Counted from the first letter of the stretch, positions 18,543 to 28,316 are shown. The stretch is 64,000 nt of DNA from Candidatus Methylomirabilis sp. (GCA_020722725.1 DYKG01000010.1:22483-86482), one strand, 5' to 3'. Notes: generated by a model not told the origin, from the letters alone. Numbers and translations are program-made.

Positions 18543-21050
18543 ATGAAAGCAGTAATTATGGCCGGTGGTTTTGGCACACGTTTGCGACCGATTACCTGTA
18601 ATATTCCCAAACCGATGGTTCCGGTGGCGAATATTCCCATGATGGAGCATATTGTTAACCTTCTGAAGCATTACGACCTCAAGCGCGTCGTTTCTATTCT
18701 TTATTTTCAACCGGAAGTCATCACCAAATACTTTGGTGAAGGCGATGAATTCGGAATTGAAATGGAATATCAGATGGCAACCGCTGATTTTGGAACTGCG
18801 GGAAGTGTTAAAAATACCGAAGAAAAGCTGAAAGACGAGCCTTTTATTATTATTTCCGGCGACGTTTTGACTGATTTTGATCTCTCGGCAGCAATTGCCT
18901 ACCATAAAGAGAAAAAAGCCATGGCAACCATGGTTTTGACCAGAGTTGCCAACCCGCTTGAATACGGCGTTGTGATTACCGCTGATGATGGCAAAATCAT
19001 CAGGTTTCTTGAAAAGCCCAGCTGGGGCGAAGTTTTCTCTGATACGATTAACACCGGCATTTACATTCTTGAACCGGAAATTTTCAAATATATTCCGCCT
19101 AAAGCCGAATTTGATTTCAGCAAAAACCTTTTTCCACTAATGCTTAAAGAAGGACTGCCGCTTTATGGCTATATCGCCCAGGGCTACTGGAAAGACATCG
19201 GCAACCTTGAAGAATACATGCTTGCCCATCAGAACGTGCTTTCCGGAGAAGTTAAAATCAAGATTCCGGGTGACCGTCTCAATGTAATCGGTCGCGATAT
19301 CTGGGTTGGCAAAAATGCCAACATCGGCGCCAAAGTCAAATTCAAAGGCGGCGTTATACTTGGCGACAACTGCGAAATTGAAGATGGCGCTGAACTTGAA
19401 AATTCGATTCTCGGGCATGGCTGTGTAGTTAAAAAGGGTGCGAGACTTCGCAATGCAACGCTGTGGGATAACGTACACGTCGGACGTGGTGCCGAGATCG
19501 AAGATGCAGTGGTAAGCTGGAGCACCCATCTGCAGAACGAGGTGGTTCTTGAAAAGAACGTGGTTATCGGAGAAGAGTGTCGTATCGGTGCCAATGCCAT
19601 CGTTCGCGAAAACGTTAAAATCTGGCCGCGAAAATCGGTTGAAGATGGTTCTACTGTCTATGCCAGCGTTGTCTGGTCAGACAAGTGGACCAAAAACCTG
19701 TTTAACGATTATGGTATTTCAGGACTGGCAAACGTTGAAATTACGCCGGAAATGGCTTCGAAGATCGGTGCCGCTTTTGGTTCGACCCTGCAAAAGGGAG
19801 CCAGCATTATTACCTCGCGCGATTCTCATAAAATCAGCCGAATGATCAACCGCGCCATAATTTGCGGTCTGGCATCGGTTGGCATAAATGTGGCAGATCT
19901 GCGTGTAACACCGGCTCCGGTTTCGCGCTTCAAACCCAACGCCTTTATGCGTGGCGGCGGGGTGCATGTAAAAGTTGCCGGTGATGATCCCAATCAGCTT
20001 GAAATTATTCTTTTCGATGTCGAAGGCCGCGATATTTCGGTGGCAACCAAAAAATCAATTGAACGTTTGTTTAATCGAGAAGATTTCAGACGCGTTCCGA
20101 TCAATGAAGTGGGCGAAATCACTTTCCCGCCGCGCGTTCCCGAAAATTACAGTGAAGAACTGCTGCGCTGTCTCGACATTCAGGCAATTCGTGACCGCAA
20201 TCTGAAAATCGTTCTTGATTACAGTTACAGTGGCGCCAGCGGCATTTTTGCCACTTTCCTTGGCCGGCTTAACTGTGAAGTTATTGCGCTTAATGCCTAT
20301 CAGGATGAAGTTAAACCCAATCGGCTTACCACCGAAGGTTCCCAGGCCAGCGTTGCATCAATCGTAAAATCTCTGGGTGCCAATCTTGGTATAATTCTCG
20401 GCGACGGTGCCGAAAGAATTACCTTTGTCGATGATCATGGCCGGATAATTGTCGGTGAAGAAGCTTTGCTGACCTGGGTTCGCCTGGTGCTCGAAGTCCT
20501 GCCCGGTGCCCGCATTGCCGTACCCATTTCTTCAACCCACACCCTCGAAAAAATTGCCGGCAAATCCGGTGGAACCATAGTCAGAACCAAAACCAGCAGC
20601 CGGGCGTTGATGGATGCTGCGTTGAATGACAGGGTTGAGGTTTGCGTTGACAGCCGAGGTGGTATAATTTTCCCAGCTTTCCAGGCTGCCTTTGATGGTA
20701 TGATGTCTTCGGCAAAGCTGATCGAATTCATGGCTCACATGAACAAACCTTTGTCTTCGATTATCAACGATCTGCCGGCCTTTTATTTAAGATCGACCCG
20801 GGTTCCCTGCCCATGGGAAGACAAGGGCAAAGTCATGCGCTATGCCATGGAGTTCGCTAAAGACAAAGAAACTCAGCTCATCGACGGGGTAAAAATATTG
20901 TTGAGTGCTGATGAATGGGTACTGGTGCTGCCCGATCCCGACAAGCCCTTTGTCAATATTACCGTTGAAAGTACCAGCGAAAAGAAGGTTGATGACTTGC
21001 TGCAGAAAATGGTTGACCATGTAGAATCCTGGAAAAAACAGGATGAGTGA
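18543..21050 (+). CDS. Sugar-1-phosphate nucleotidyltransferase fused to a phosphomannomutase-like domain
   Basis: 835 residues. Residues 1-235 are a sugar nucleotidyltransferase with the signature MKAVIMAGGFGTRLRPIT. Residues 245-365 are a left-handed beta-helix of hexapeptide repeats, and about 375-835 resemble phosphomannomutase/phosphoglucomutase. The mutase part looks catalytically dead: the usual TASHNP phosphoserine loop reads ITSRDSHKI and the DGDxDR metal loop reads GDGAERITF. The same three-part fusion is known in cyanobacteria and actinobacteria, where the mutase part is also divergent and probably regulatory. It likely makes GDP-mannose or a related NDP-sugar for envelope glycans. 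Transcribed alone, from the promoter at 18454 to the terminator at 21085. Confidence 0.85.
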   Translation: MKAVIMAGGFGTRLRPITCNIPKPMVPVANIPMMEHIVNLLKHYDLKRVVSILYFQPEVITKYFGEGDEFGIEMEYQMATADFGTAGSVKNTEEKLKDEPFIIISGDVLTDFDLSAAIAYHKEKKAMATMVLTRVANPLEYGVVITADDGKIIRFLEKPSWGEVFSDTINTGIYILEPEIFKYIPPKAEFDFSKNLFPLMLKEGLPLYGYIAQGYWKDIGNLEEYMLAHQNVLSGEVKIKIPGDRLNVIGRDIWVGKNANIGAKVKFKGGVILGDNCEIEDGAELENSILGHGCVVKKGARLRNATLWDNVHVGRGAEIEDAVVSWSTHLQNEVVLEKNVVIGEECRIGANAIVRENVKIWPRKSVEDGSTVYASVVWSDKWTKNLFNDYGISGLANVEITPEMASKIGAAFGSTLQKGASIITSRDSHKISRMINRAIICGLASVGINVADLRVTPAPVSRFKPNAFMRGGGVHVKVAGDDPNQLEIILFDVEGRDISVATKKSIERLFNREDFRRVPINEVGEITFPPRVPENYSEELLRCLDIQAIRDRNLKIVLDYSYSGASGIFATFLGRLNCEVIALNAYQDEVKPNRLTTEGSQASVASIVKSLGANLGIILGDGAERITFVDDHGRIIVGEEALLTWVRLVLEVLPGARIAVPISSTHTLEKIAGKSGGTIVRTKTSSRALMDAALNDRVEVCVDSRGGIIFPAFQAAFDGMMSSAKLIEFMAHMNKPLSSIINDLPAFYLRSTRVPCPWEDKGKVMRYAMEFAKDKETQLIDGVKILLSADEWVLVLPDPDKPFVNITVESTSEKKVDDLLQKMVDHVESWKKQDE

Positions 21051-21084
21051 GACTGCTGATTCTTAAAAGATAAATTTTCCATTA

Positions 21085-21126
21085 AACCCCGACAAGACAT
21101 GGCGTTTTGTCGGGGTTGTTTTTTTC
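21085..21126 (+). terminator. Rho-independent terminator
   Basis: AACCCCGACAA pairs with TTGTCGGGGTT around an 11-base loop, followed by GTTTTTTTTC. It closes the plus-strand gene at 21050 and sits between convergent genes. The amidohydrolase stop begins inside the T-tract. Confidence 0.9.
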
Positions 21127-22612
21127 AGCCTACCGGCAGGCCGTTTATGTAGGTCTGGCTGATTTTAATCGATTTTATTCGGGCTTCGGGAATCATGAAA
21201 GGGTCATCTTCAAGGCAGACAAAATCGGCTTTGTAGCCAACTTTCAAATGGCCGCGGGTTTTTTCTTTGCCGATAAACCTGAATGGCTCAACAATATGTA
21301 GAGCGATTGCCGAATTCAGGTCGATTTGTTCATCAGGATTACTGTGGTTGACCAGCGCATGAATGCTCAGCAACGGATCTACGGGCGTAACCGGGCTGTC
21401 TGATCCGGCAGCAATGGGAATGCCAAAATCAAGAAGAGTCTTGAACGGGTTGCAGTTCATTGCCCGCTCTTTGCCGAGTCTTTGTGCATAAAGGCCGTTT
21501 GAACCTCCCCAGAAAAAATCAAAGGCCGGCTGAATGCAGACCATTGCACCACTTTCCCGGGCAGCTTTTATTGCTTTTGGTCCTGGAAGGATGAAATGCT
21601 CGATGCGATCAGGAAGCGGCTGAATACCAAACTTTTGCGCGGCCCATAAATAACTGGAAGTAACCATATCCAGAGCCCGGTCGCCAATAGCATGCACGGC
21701 AAGCTGAAGGTGGTTGCTTCTCGCCTTTTTCAACAATGCTTCGAGCTCTGCGGATGCCATGTAAAGATTCCCGCTGGCGACCGGTTTATCAGCGTAGGGC
21801 TCGTTAAGAGCAGCAGTTCTTGTTCCCAGTGAACCGTCGGCCAGCAGGCAACCGCCAAATCCTGGCCATTTATGCTTATAAGCAAAAGACGGGTCAGTTG
21901 ATTGATGATAGATTATTCCGTCGAGGGGCCCTTTTTTTAGGAAATTCCAGGCGAGGGCCGGCTCTCTGGTTGAGGTCGAAGAGCCTTCCAGTGCATGAAT
22001 GAAAACCACGCCTTTTTTCAGGCAGTGATCTGAAGCCAGTTGCATGCCTTCTTCGAGCATTTTGTCGGGTAATTCATTTGCCAGAAGATATGAAAGCAGA
22101 TTGTAATCTTCACCGCAGACAAAGCCATTTTGGTGCTTTAAATCAGGCTTTACCCGCAATGCCCAGGCAAGGGCTTTTCCGTTAAGAACGGCTGAATGCA
22201 GGTCTTTGCGCGCCAGCCAGAGAATTCGGTCTTTTGCTGCCTGATCAAGTTCATTACTGGTGGGAACGCGATTCTCTCTCAATGACTGTTCCTGGAGATT
22301 GAAGCCTTGAATTACCTGCCCGGATGCTTTACTGAGTAAATCAATGATCTCACCGATACTTCCTGCATCTTTAACATCAACGCCGAGCATACTGATTCCG
22401 GTCTGGGTGAAATGCACATGGGCATCACTGAACCCCCCAAACACAGTCGCTTCTTTGAGATCAATCGCTTTTACATTGGGGCCTGATGGGTAGGGCAGCT
22501 GAAAACCCGTTTTCAAAATGGTACCATTCAGAACCAGCATGCTGTCGAAATCGGTTCGGGAATAATCAGGCAGATTTCGCCCGGAAAAATTGTAGAAAAA
22601 CAGCTGTTCCAT
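21125..22612 (-). CDS. Amidohydrolase family 3 protein (YtcJ-like)
   Basis: 495 residues with the metal-dependent amidohydrolase pattern: the first-strand HxH in FGGFSDAHVHFTQTG, HALEGSS, LAVHAIGDRALD, RIEHFILPGP and the late Asp in AAGSDSPVTPVDPL, as in YtcJ/NfdA. These enzymes hydrolyse N-formyl or other amide bonds; the substrate here is unknown. No signal peptide, so cytoplasmic. It starts two bases after the stop of a small membrane protein gene (22615-22950), so the two are co-transcribed. Confidence 0.85.
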   Translation of the reverse strand: MEQLFFYNFSGRNLPDYSRTDFDSMLVLNGTILKTGFQLPYPSGPNVKAIDLKEATVFGGFSDAHVHFTQTGISMLGVDVKDAGSIGEIIDLLSKASGQVIQGFNLQEQSLRENRVPTSNELDQAAKDRILWLARKDLHSAVLNGKALAWALRVKPDLKHQNGFVCGEDYNLLSYLLANELPDKMLEEGMQLASDHCLKKGVVFIHALEGSSTSTREPALAWNFLKKGPLDGIIYHQSTDPSFAYKHKWPGFGGCLLADGSLGTRTAALNEPYADKPVASGNLYMASAELEALLKKARSNHLQLAVHAIGDRALDMVTSSYLWAAQKFGIQPLPDRIEHFILPGPKAIKAARESGAMVCIQPAFDFFWGGSNGLYAQRLGKERAMNCNPFKTLLDFGIPIAAGSDSPVTPVDPLLSIHALVNHSNPDEQIDLNSAIALHIVEPFRFIGKEKTRGHLKVGYKADFVCLEDDPFMIPEARIKSIKISQTYINGLPVG

Positions 22613-22614
22613 GC

Positions 22615-22950
22615 TTAGAATGGCAGGTTTTTGTAAAAATTATGCAGGCCGGCCAGACTGTAAGCCAGCCATTTGAATGGCGGGGCCAAAAATCTGAAAG
22701 CCCAGCCTATAAGCTTTTGAATTCTGGTTATTCGCAGAAACCAGAAAACTACGAAAAAAACGGTGGTAAAAGCCCCGGCAAAAGCTGCGTAAAAAAGCCA
22801 TACTCCGGTTTTATTGCAGGGTTTGCAGACAGGATCGAGCGGACATGGCTTAACCCGGTTACCCAGGATTCGGCAGGCAGTCTGCGCAGGAATGGCATGG
22901 GAAACGAAGCGCGATTTACAGGTTTTGTTCAATTCTTTCAATTTAACCAT
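22615..22950 (-). CDS. Small cysteine-rich membrane protein
   Basis: 111 residues. The first half has six cysteines (TCKS, TACRI, KPCPLDPVCKPC), which resemble a membrane-adjacent metal or disulfide site of the YidD/DUF kind, followed by one strong membrane helix (WLFYAAFAGAFTTVFFVVFW) and a possible second hydrophobic face near FRFLAPPFKWL. I do not recognise the family. It is the first gene of the two-gene unit with the amidohydrolase. No strong ribosome binding site was seen. Confidence 0.55.
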   Translation of the reverse strand: MVKLKELNKTCKSRFVSHAIPAQTACRILGNRVKPCPLDPVCKPCNKTGVWLFYAAFAGAFTTVFFVVFWFLRITRIQKLIGWAFRFLAPPFKWLAYSLAGLHNFYKNLPF

Positions 22951-23179
22951 GAGCAGATTCTACCAGAAAAAATGTCTGCAGGTAAATTAAAAAACATCGT
23001 TTGAGATCAAAACGACTCGAATTCGCCCGAACCCGGGGATAAAGGAATCTCGCATAATCCATATGGGTCAAACTCCTACCGCTAATTTGGTCTTTCTTTC
23101 CATCATCTCAGGGGCACTTCCTTTAAAATTTGCACATCATCAGGAGATAAAACATTGCGTTTTTTGCAATAATTTATTA

Positions 23180-23191
23180 GACTTGCAAGTC
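23180..23191. promoter_or_regulatory. Perfect 12-base palindrome between divergent genes
   Basis: GACTTGCAAGTC is a perfect palindrome in the 293-base gap between the divergent genes starting at 22950 and 23244, about 55 bases upstream of the ATP-grasp gene. It could be an operator. I found no convincing -10/-35 pair on either side. The rest of the gap shows no gene. Confidence 0.3.
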
Positions 23192-23243
23192 ATGTAAATA
23201 GTTCTGGCACTCGCCGGTCACACCAACTTCAGGAAAAGTAATA

Positions 23244-24407
23244 ATGAATATTGTCTATATTTCACCCGCATTCCCTCCAAATTTTCAGGCATTCTGCCAT
23301 GGTCTTGCCAATTGTGGCATAAAGGTTCTGGGGATAGGTGAAGATTATTTCGAAAATTTAAGCGAAGATTTAAAACATTCTTTGGCTGACTATTATCGGG
23401 TCGATAACCTTGAAAATTATGATGTCGTTTACCGTGCCTGTGGCTATTTCATTCATCGCTGGGGTAGAATTGAGCGGGTTGAATCGCACAACGAACATTG
23501 GATGATGCATGAAGCAAGAATTCGTGAAGATTTTCGCATTCAGGGCCCTGATGTAACTCAGACTTTGAAAATCAAAAGAAAATCCGAAATGAAAAAGATT
23601 TTCTTGAACTGTAATGCCCCCGTTGTTGCTGGCGAAATTGCTGTTTCGCCCGAATCGGCAAATGATTTTGTAAAGAAACATGGTTTTCCGATTTTTGCCA
23701 AACCTGATATTGGTGTCGGGGCAATGGCTGCCTTTAAAATCAATAACGAAGAAGACCTTGCTTATTTCTGGCAGAATAAACCACAGGGTGATTATTTTAT
23801 TGAGCCATTTATTGACGGGCAGTTGATGACCTTTGATGGAATCTGCGACCAGAATGGCGAAATCGTTTTTTATTCTTCACTTTTTTCGGTCAACGGTGCC
23901 TACGATCTGGTTGCCTATAAACAGGATCTAAGCTTTTATCTGGTTCGTGAAATTCCCGAAGATGCTATTGCCATTGGTCGAAAAATCGTAAAAGAATTCG
24001 ATATCAGGGCTAAATTTTTCCACCTGGAATTTTTGCGCGACCGCCATACCGGCAAACTTTTCGTGCTTGAAATGAATTGCCGTCCTCCCGGAGGCTACAC
24101 CGTAGACCTGATGAATTTTTCCGCAGATATAAATGTGTACCAGGAGTGGGCAAACATTATTGCCGGTAGAGGCTTTGAAGCCAGAGTAGAGCGCAAGTAT
24201 TTTGCCGCCCATATCTCGCGCAAATGGGGAAAGAATTACCTTCACAGTCACGAGGAAATTATTGGTGCGTTTGGTGAAAAAATTCCAATGATTACCGAAG
24301 TTCCTCTGGTTTTTGCCGAAGTCATGGGTAACTTTGCCTACATTGCCAGGGCTCCCGAAGAGCGGGAAATCTATGAAATGATTGATTTTATTCAAAAAAA
24401 GGTCTGA
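23244..24407 (+). CDS. ATP-grasp ligase
   Basis: 387 residues. An N-terminal Rossmann-like domain begins MNIVYISPAFPPNFQAFCHG. The ATP-grasp core follows: NDFVKKHGFPIFAKPDIGVGA (nucleotide-binding lysine loop), DYFIEPFIDGQLMTFDGI, and FFHLEFLRD...LFVLEMNCRPPGGYTVD with the Mg-binding E and N residues. The family joins a carboxylate to an amine, thiol or similar via an acyl phosphate; it resembles the biotin carboxylase/carbamoyl-phosphate-synthase-like group, and the substrate is unknown. The GT2 gene starts two bases after its stop, which suggests work on an envelope or exopolysaccharide product. Confidence 0.8.
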   Translation: MNIVYISPAFPPNFQAFCHGLANCGIKVLGIGEDYFENLSEDLKHSLADYYRVDNLENYDVVYRACGYFIHRWGRIERVESHNEHWMMHEARIREDFRIQGPDVTQTLKIKRKSEMKKIFLNCNAPVVAGEIAVSPESANDFVKKHGFPIFAKPDIGVGAMAAFKINNEEDLAYFWQNKPQGDYFIEPFIDGQLMTFDGICDQNGEIVFYSSLFSVNGAYDLVAYKQDLSFYLVREIPEDAIAIGRKIVKEFDIRAKFFHLEFLRDRHTGKLFVLEMNCRPPGGYTVDLMNFSADINVYQEWANIIAGRGFEARVERKYFAAHISRKWGKNYLHSHEEIIGAFGEKIPMITEVPLVFAEVMGNFAYIARAPEEREIYEMIDFIQKKV

Positions 24408-24408
24408 A

Positions 24409-25368
24409 ATGTCTTATTTAAAGGCTTCAGTCGTTGTTCCTGTCTTGAATTCAAGCAATTCATTAAAAAAATTGCTTGAATGCTTGAAGCTTCAGAACTT
24501 TTCTGAGAAGTTTGAGGTTATTGTTGTTGATGATGGTTCAAGTGAAAATCTTGAACCAGTTGTTAAGCCCTTCCAGGCTTGTCTGGAACTAAAATTCATC
24601 AGAGAGCCTGAGAACCGCGGGCAGGCGGCAGCGAGAAACAAGGGAATCCAGGAAGCCCGCGGTGAAATTGTTGTTTTTACTGATGCTGACTGCAGCCCGC
24701 AGTCTGGATGGTTGTCGGCAATGATTGAGCCTTTTGCAGACCCTGAAGTCAGCGGGGTTAAGGGAGTTTATCTTACCGAACAGTCTGACTGGTGGGCGCA
24801 GTTGGCACAGATTGAATTTGAGGAGCGATATGAGCTTCTTGAGTCTTTTTCGGATATAGATTTTATCGACACCTATTCAGGGGCTTATCGTCGAGAGTTG
24901 CTTTTGAAGGTAAATGGTTTCAACGAGTCAGCTTTCAGTACAAACAACGAAGATGTTGATCTTTCCTTCAGGGTAAAGAAGCTGGGGGGGCGGTTCGTAT
25001 TTACCAGGAAAGCCATGGTCAGGCATCTTCACCGCGAGGGCTGGAAAAAATACGCGCGGTTGAAATTTGGGCGTGGATTCTGGCGCATGCGCGTTTATGC
25101 TGACCACCCCGAAAAAGCTGCCAGTAATTCATATACTCCGGCAAGTTTGAAAGCTCAACTTGCCCTGGTTTTACTACTGCCTTTCACTGTCTTTTCAAGA
25201 TCCCTGCGTTTCTGGTGGAAAACGGCATGGTTAATCAGTTGTTTGAATCTTATAAGAATCGCCTTCAGCCGCAAGCCTTTTCTTGCTCTGATGATACCAT
25301 TGTTCTGTCTGGTAAGGGCGGTTTCTCTGCTTGCGGGAATGATTGCCAGCTTTTTAATTCGCAAATGA
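24409..25368 (+). CDS. Family 2 glycosyltransferase
   Basis: 319 residues from the ATG at 24409, which has AGG seven bases upstream; the track uses an upstream TTG. GT-A fold landmarks: ASVVVPVLNSS, VIVVDDGSSE, GQAAARNKGIQEARGE, the DxD-type FTDADCSPQ, and FSTNNEDVDLSFRVKKLGG. Two or three hydrophobic C-terminal helices anchor it to the membrane. It transfers a sugar from an activated donor to a membrane-bound acceptor; which one is unknown. Paired with the preceding ATP-grasp gene. Confidence 0.88.
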   Translation: MSYLKASVVVPVLNSSNSLKKLLECLKLQNFSEKFEVIVVDDGSSENLEPVVKPFQACLELKFIREPENRGQAAARNKGIQEARGEIVVFTDADCSPQSGWLSAMIEPFADPEVSGVKGVYLTEQSDWWAQLAQIEFEERYELLESFSDIDFIDTYSGAYRRELLLKVNGFNESAFSTNNEDVDLSFRVKKLGGRFVFTRKAMVRHLHREGWKKYARLKFGRGFWRMRVYADHPEKAASNSYTPASLKAQLALVLLLPFTVFSRSLRFWWKTAWLISCLNLIRIAFSRKPFLALMIPLFCLVRAVSLLAGMIASFLIRK

Positions 25369-25370
25369 AA

Positions 25371-25401
25371 AACCAGCAGCGAGCTTTGTTCGCGGCTGGT
25401 T
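25371..25401. terminator. Bidirectional terminator between convergent genes
   Basis: AACCAGCAGCGAGC pairs with GTTCGCGGCTGGTT through about 13 base pairs with one mismatch. It is followed on the plus strand by a T-run after a short gap, and on the minus strand by TTTTTCATTT. It serves the convergent GT2 gene and the 25419-28316 gene. Confidence 0.75.
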
Positions 25402-25418
25402 CGATAAAAACCTTTTTC

Positions 25419-28316
25419 TCAGCTGATATCCTGCGGAACTATGGTTTTACTGAAATTTTTCACGTCATTATTGCCTACGGCAAATTCCATTGAGAACACT
25501 TCAGTTTTTGCTTTATCTTCAATCTTGATTTCCAGTCGATCACCAGGAGAAACAGCAGCGTTGCCGTTTCCACCCGATGCACCATTGAGAACGAAGTTGA
25601 TCTGATTCTTATTTTCGGGGTTGATGTGCCCCAACGTTTCAAGGCCATTTGCCTGGTTCTTTAGATAAGCGTGGTAGAGACTGTCTTCTCCAGAAATGAT
25701 ATCGGCAAATTGTTTTGAATCAAGATGTACCAGGAAATACCTGGGCAGCAGCTGATCTTCATGGAATTCATGGGTCAGGTCGATGCTGAGTTTTACATCG
25801 CAGCTGTTTTGTGCGACTTCGTCATGGGTAACGTAGTGGGGTTCAAAACGCAGGATTCTTTTTGATTTGATATCAAATACCTGAAAGATCAGAATGTCTT
25901 CCTGGGCGATCAATCCAAGGGGTTTGCAGTCGATGCGGGCAAATCCCTGGTCGATCTGGCTTGCAGTAATAGCCTTCTGCATTACTTTTGCTGTTCTGAC
26001 GTTCTTTATCTGCAGAACCGTGTCATCTGGGAAAATACTGTTTTTAAGCTTTTTGCACTCGCAATAAACGTTAACCGTCATTTCTTTGCTTCCAGAAGAA
26101 TTTTCAGGGTCAGAGTCTTCAACGTGAGATTTTGCCAGTCTCCAGATCTTGTCTTTCTCAAGAGATTCCAGTTTGAATATTGCATCCTGATACTGTGGAT
26201 TAAGCTTCAGGGATTTGTTAAATTCTTCAATAGCCAGCTCAGATTTTCCAGCCAGATGGTAGAAATTGCCTAGTTTAGCATGCAGGTCAGGAAAGCTGGG
26301 ATTGTTGTTAACAAATCTTTCGTGCAGATCAATCAGGCTTTCGAGTCGTTGAATGTAGTTGTTAAGCTCGGCAAGACGTCCATGCATTCCCGGGTAACTC
26401 GGGTAGAGTTTGGCAGCCTTGTTATAGGATCTATATGCCAGATACATCCTTCCAGTCATGTAGAAGATTTCTCCAAGGACGTAGAAGATCCTGGGATTTT
26501 TGTTCTCGATGCCCAGCAGAAGTTCGATAGCCTGGTCGGATTTTCCAAGAAAGGCCAGGGTTTTTGCAAGATTGATCTTAGCGTCAAGATAGTTGGGATT
26601 CGTTTGCAGAGCCTGGACAAATTGCGCTTTTGCTTCGACGAATTTTTCCGATTTAAGCAAAATTTTGCCCAGATCATTTACCAGATCAAGATGTTTTGGG
26701 TTTTTTTCAATTTTTTGTTTAACAATTTTTATCGCTTCTTCAACTTTGCTGTTATTTCCGGTCAATGCGCCAAGATAACCCAGGGCAACATGTTGTTCAG
26801 GAACGATGTTGATGGCTTTCTGGAAGGCTTCAATAGCTTGTGAATTCTCATTGTTGATTAGCATGATTTCTCCCAGAAGTTCGAGAAGCGGTGCGCAGTT
26901 CGAAGAGAATTCCATGAATTTCAGCAGGTGATCACGAGCTTCGTCGAGGTATCCAAACATCATGTTATAGCGAATATACTTTACCTGCGAACGAACGTCA
27001 TTCGCACCAATTATGGGGCTGAACGGGTTGTCGCTAACATGATACAGCTCATTGAGCTGCAGACTTATAGCCTGTTCAGGATCACGGTCACCAAAAATCA
27101 TATTTAAGAAACCACTTTTGGCCTGAGGCTTGCCTATTGAAGTCTCACGAAGAACCTGTCGAACCAGAAGTCTCAGCATTTCACAGTAAGGGCCTTTTGG
27201 ATTGTTTTCATAGGCGGTTTTTCCGTACACCGGCTCTGAGTCAACAATTCTTGGAAGTCCGCCAATGATGGGGAATGGGAAAATTTTGCTGGTCTTGGCT
27301 GTAGAAAATTCACTGTTGATATTGCTTGCAAGCAATATCAGTTTTTCTCGGGGATAGTTCAGCTTGGTAATGCCCTGAAAAAATCTCACATTATCAGTAA
27401 TCGTGCTCAAACTGGCAAAGTTCAACAGGAAAAAGATTACATCAGCGGTATCGAGAGCGGTAAACATTTTTTCATCGAAATTTGATCCGGTATCGATGAT
27501 TATATAGTCATAGGATTTTTTTGCCAGTCTGACGACCCTGGCTAGATCGTCCGCATGAACCTGCTCTGCTTCCATGAAAGTTCTGGGGCCTGGTATAACA
27601 TGCAGATTGTTGAGAATTCTGACTGTCTCTGTTGTCAGATCAAACTTACTTTCATCCATCATCAATTTTTTATTAATGTCGAGAATTGTTTTGGGCGAAT
27701 GAAGCCCAAAAACTTGAGTTGCCCCGGCGAAGTAGAGGTCCATATCTACATACAGAATTTTTTTATTCAGTTCATTACAGAGGATTTTAGCAAGCACCGC
27801 GGCAAAAGTTGTTTTTCCGTAGCCGGATTTGGCAGAAGCAATCGTAAGAACCTTCCCGGAAACTGCTCCGGTCTGCGTACTGGTGTTGCTGGTGTTTTGA
27901 TTCCAAACCAGGCGGTTAGTTTCTCTTAACCGCTGCGAAAGGGTTGAGAGCAATTTAAGGCTGATGGAAGGATGAGAATGCAAAAGACGTTCAAATGCGT
28001 TTCCTTCAATGGTGACAATGTTAGAAGCCTGGATGGCTCTTGCAGATGCTGATCTTGATGCGGTTTTTTCAAAAAAAGCCATCTCGCCAAAATAATCACC
28101 ATTTTTCAGCAATGCTATGGTTTGTTCTCCATGAACCGGGTTCCTTTTGTATATTTCAACCTGGCCAGTTTCGATTATGTATATGTTTCTCTCAAATGCG
28201 CCTTCCTGAAAAATTATTTCTCCACGGCCAAACTGCTGGGCTTTGGCAATTTTGTTCACTTCGTGAATTTCCTGGCTGGTCAGCGATTGAAACATATCAA
28301 TCTGGGTAAAATCCAT
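25419..28316 (-). CDS. Cyclic-nucleotide-binding / MinD-ParA ATPase / TPR fusion protein
   Basis: 965 residues from the ATG at 28316, which has CGGGAGA just upstream; the track start is 31 codons earlier. Residues 1-125 are a cNMP-binding (CRP-like) domain with GEIIFQEGAFERNIYII and GDYFGEMAFFEKTASRSASA. Residues 150-400 are a CpaE/MinD-type ATPase with the deviant Walker A ASAKSGYGKTTFAAVL and DYIIIDTGSNFDEKMFTALD. About 480-710 are TPR repeats (MHGRLAELNNYI, LHAKLGNFYHLAGKSELAIE). The last 230 residues are two beta-rich domains of unknown type. There is no DNA-binding helix-turn-helix. A cNMP-sensing positioning or assembly factor for a surface or motility structure is inferred. Confidence 0.85.
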   Translation of the reverse strand: MDFTQIDMFQSLTSQEIHEVNKIAKAQQFGRGEIIFQEGAFERNIYIIETGQVEIYKRNPVHGEQTIALLKNGDYFGEMAFFEKTASRSASARAIQASNIVTIEGNAFERLLHSHPSISLKLLSTLSQRLRETNRLVWNQNTSNTSTQTGAVSGKVLTIASAKSGYGKTTFAAVLAKILCNELNKKILYVDMDLYFAGATQVFGLHSPKTILDINKKLMMDESKFDLTTETVRILNNLHVIPGPRTFMEAEQVHADDLARVVRLAKKSYDYIIIDTGSNFDEKMFTALDTADVIFFLLNFASLSTITDNVRFFQGITKLNYPREKLILLASNINSEFSTAKTSKIFPFPIIGGLPRIVDSEPVYGKTAYENNPKGPYCEMLRLLVRQVLRETSIGKPQAKSGFLNMIFGDRDPEQAISLQLNELYHVSDNPFSPIIGANDVRSQVKYIRYNMMFGYLDEARDHLLKFMEFSSNCAPLLELLGEIMLINNENSQAIEAFQKAINIVPEQHVALGYLGALTGNNSKVEEAIKIVKQKIEKNPKHLDLVNDLGKILLKSEKFVEAKAQFVQALQTNPNYLDAKINLAKTLAFLGKSDQAIELLLGIENKNPRIFYVLGEIFYMTGRMYLAYRSYNKAAKLYPSYPGMHGRLAELNNYIQRLESLIDLHERFVNNNPSFPDLHAKLGNFYHLAGKSELAIEEFNKSLKLNPQYQDAIFKLESLEKDKIWRLAKSHVEDSDPENSSGSKEMTVNVYCECKKLKNSIFPDDTVLQIKNVRTAKVMQKAITASQIDQGFARIDCKPLGLIAQEDILIFQVFDIKSKRILRFEPHYVTHDEVAQNSCDVKLSIDLTHEFHEDQLLPRYFLVHLDSKQFADIISGEDSLYHAYLKNQANGLETLGHINPENKNQINFVLNGASGGNGNAAVSPGDRLEIKIEDKAKTEVFSMEFAVGNNDVKNFSKTIVPQDIS

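Noticed and set aside
22486-23004. 172-codon plus-strand ORF opposite the amidohydrolase start and the small membrane protein
   Set aside because: It opposes two genes whose minus-strand reading is better supported and lacks any motif or ribosome binding site.
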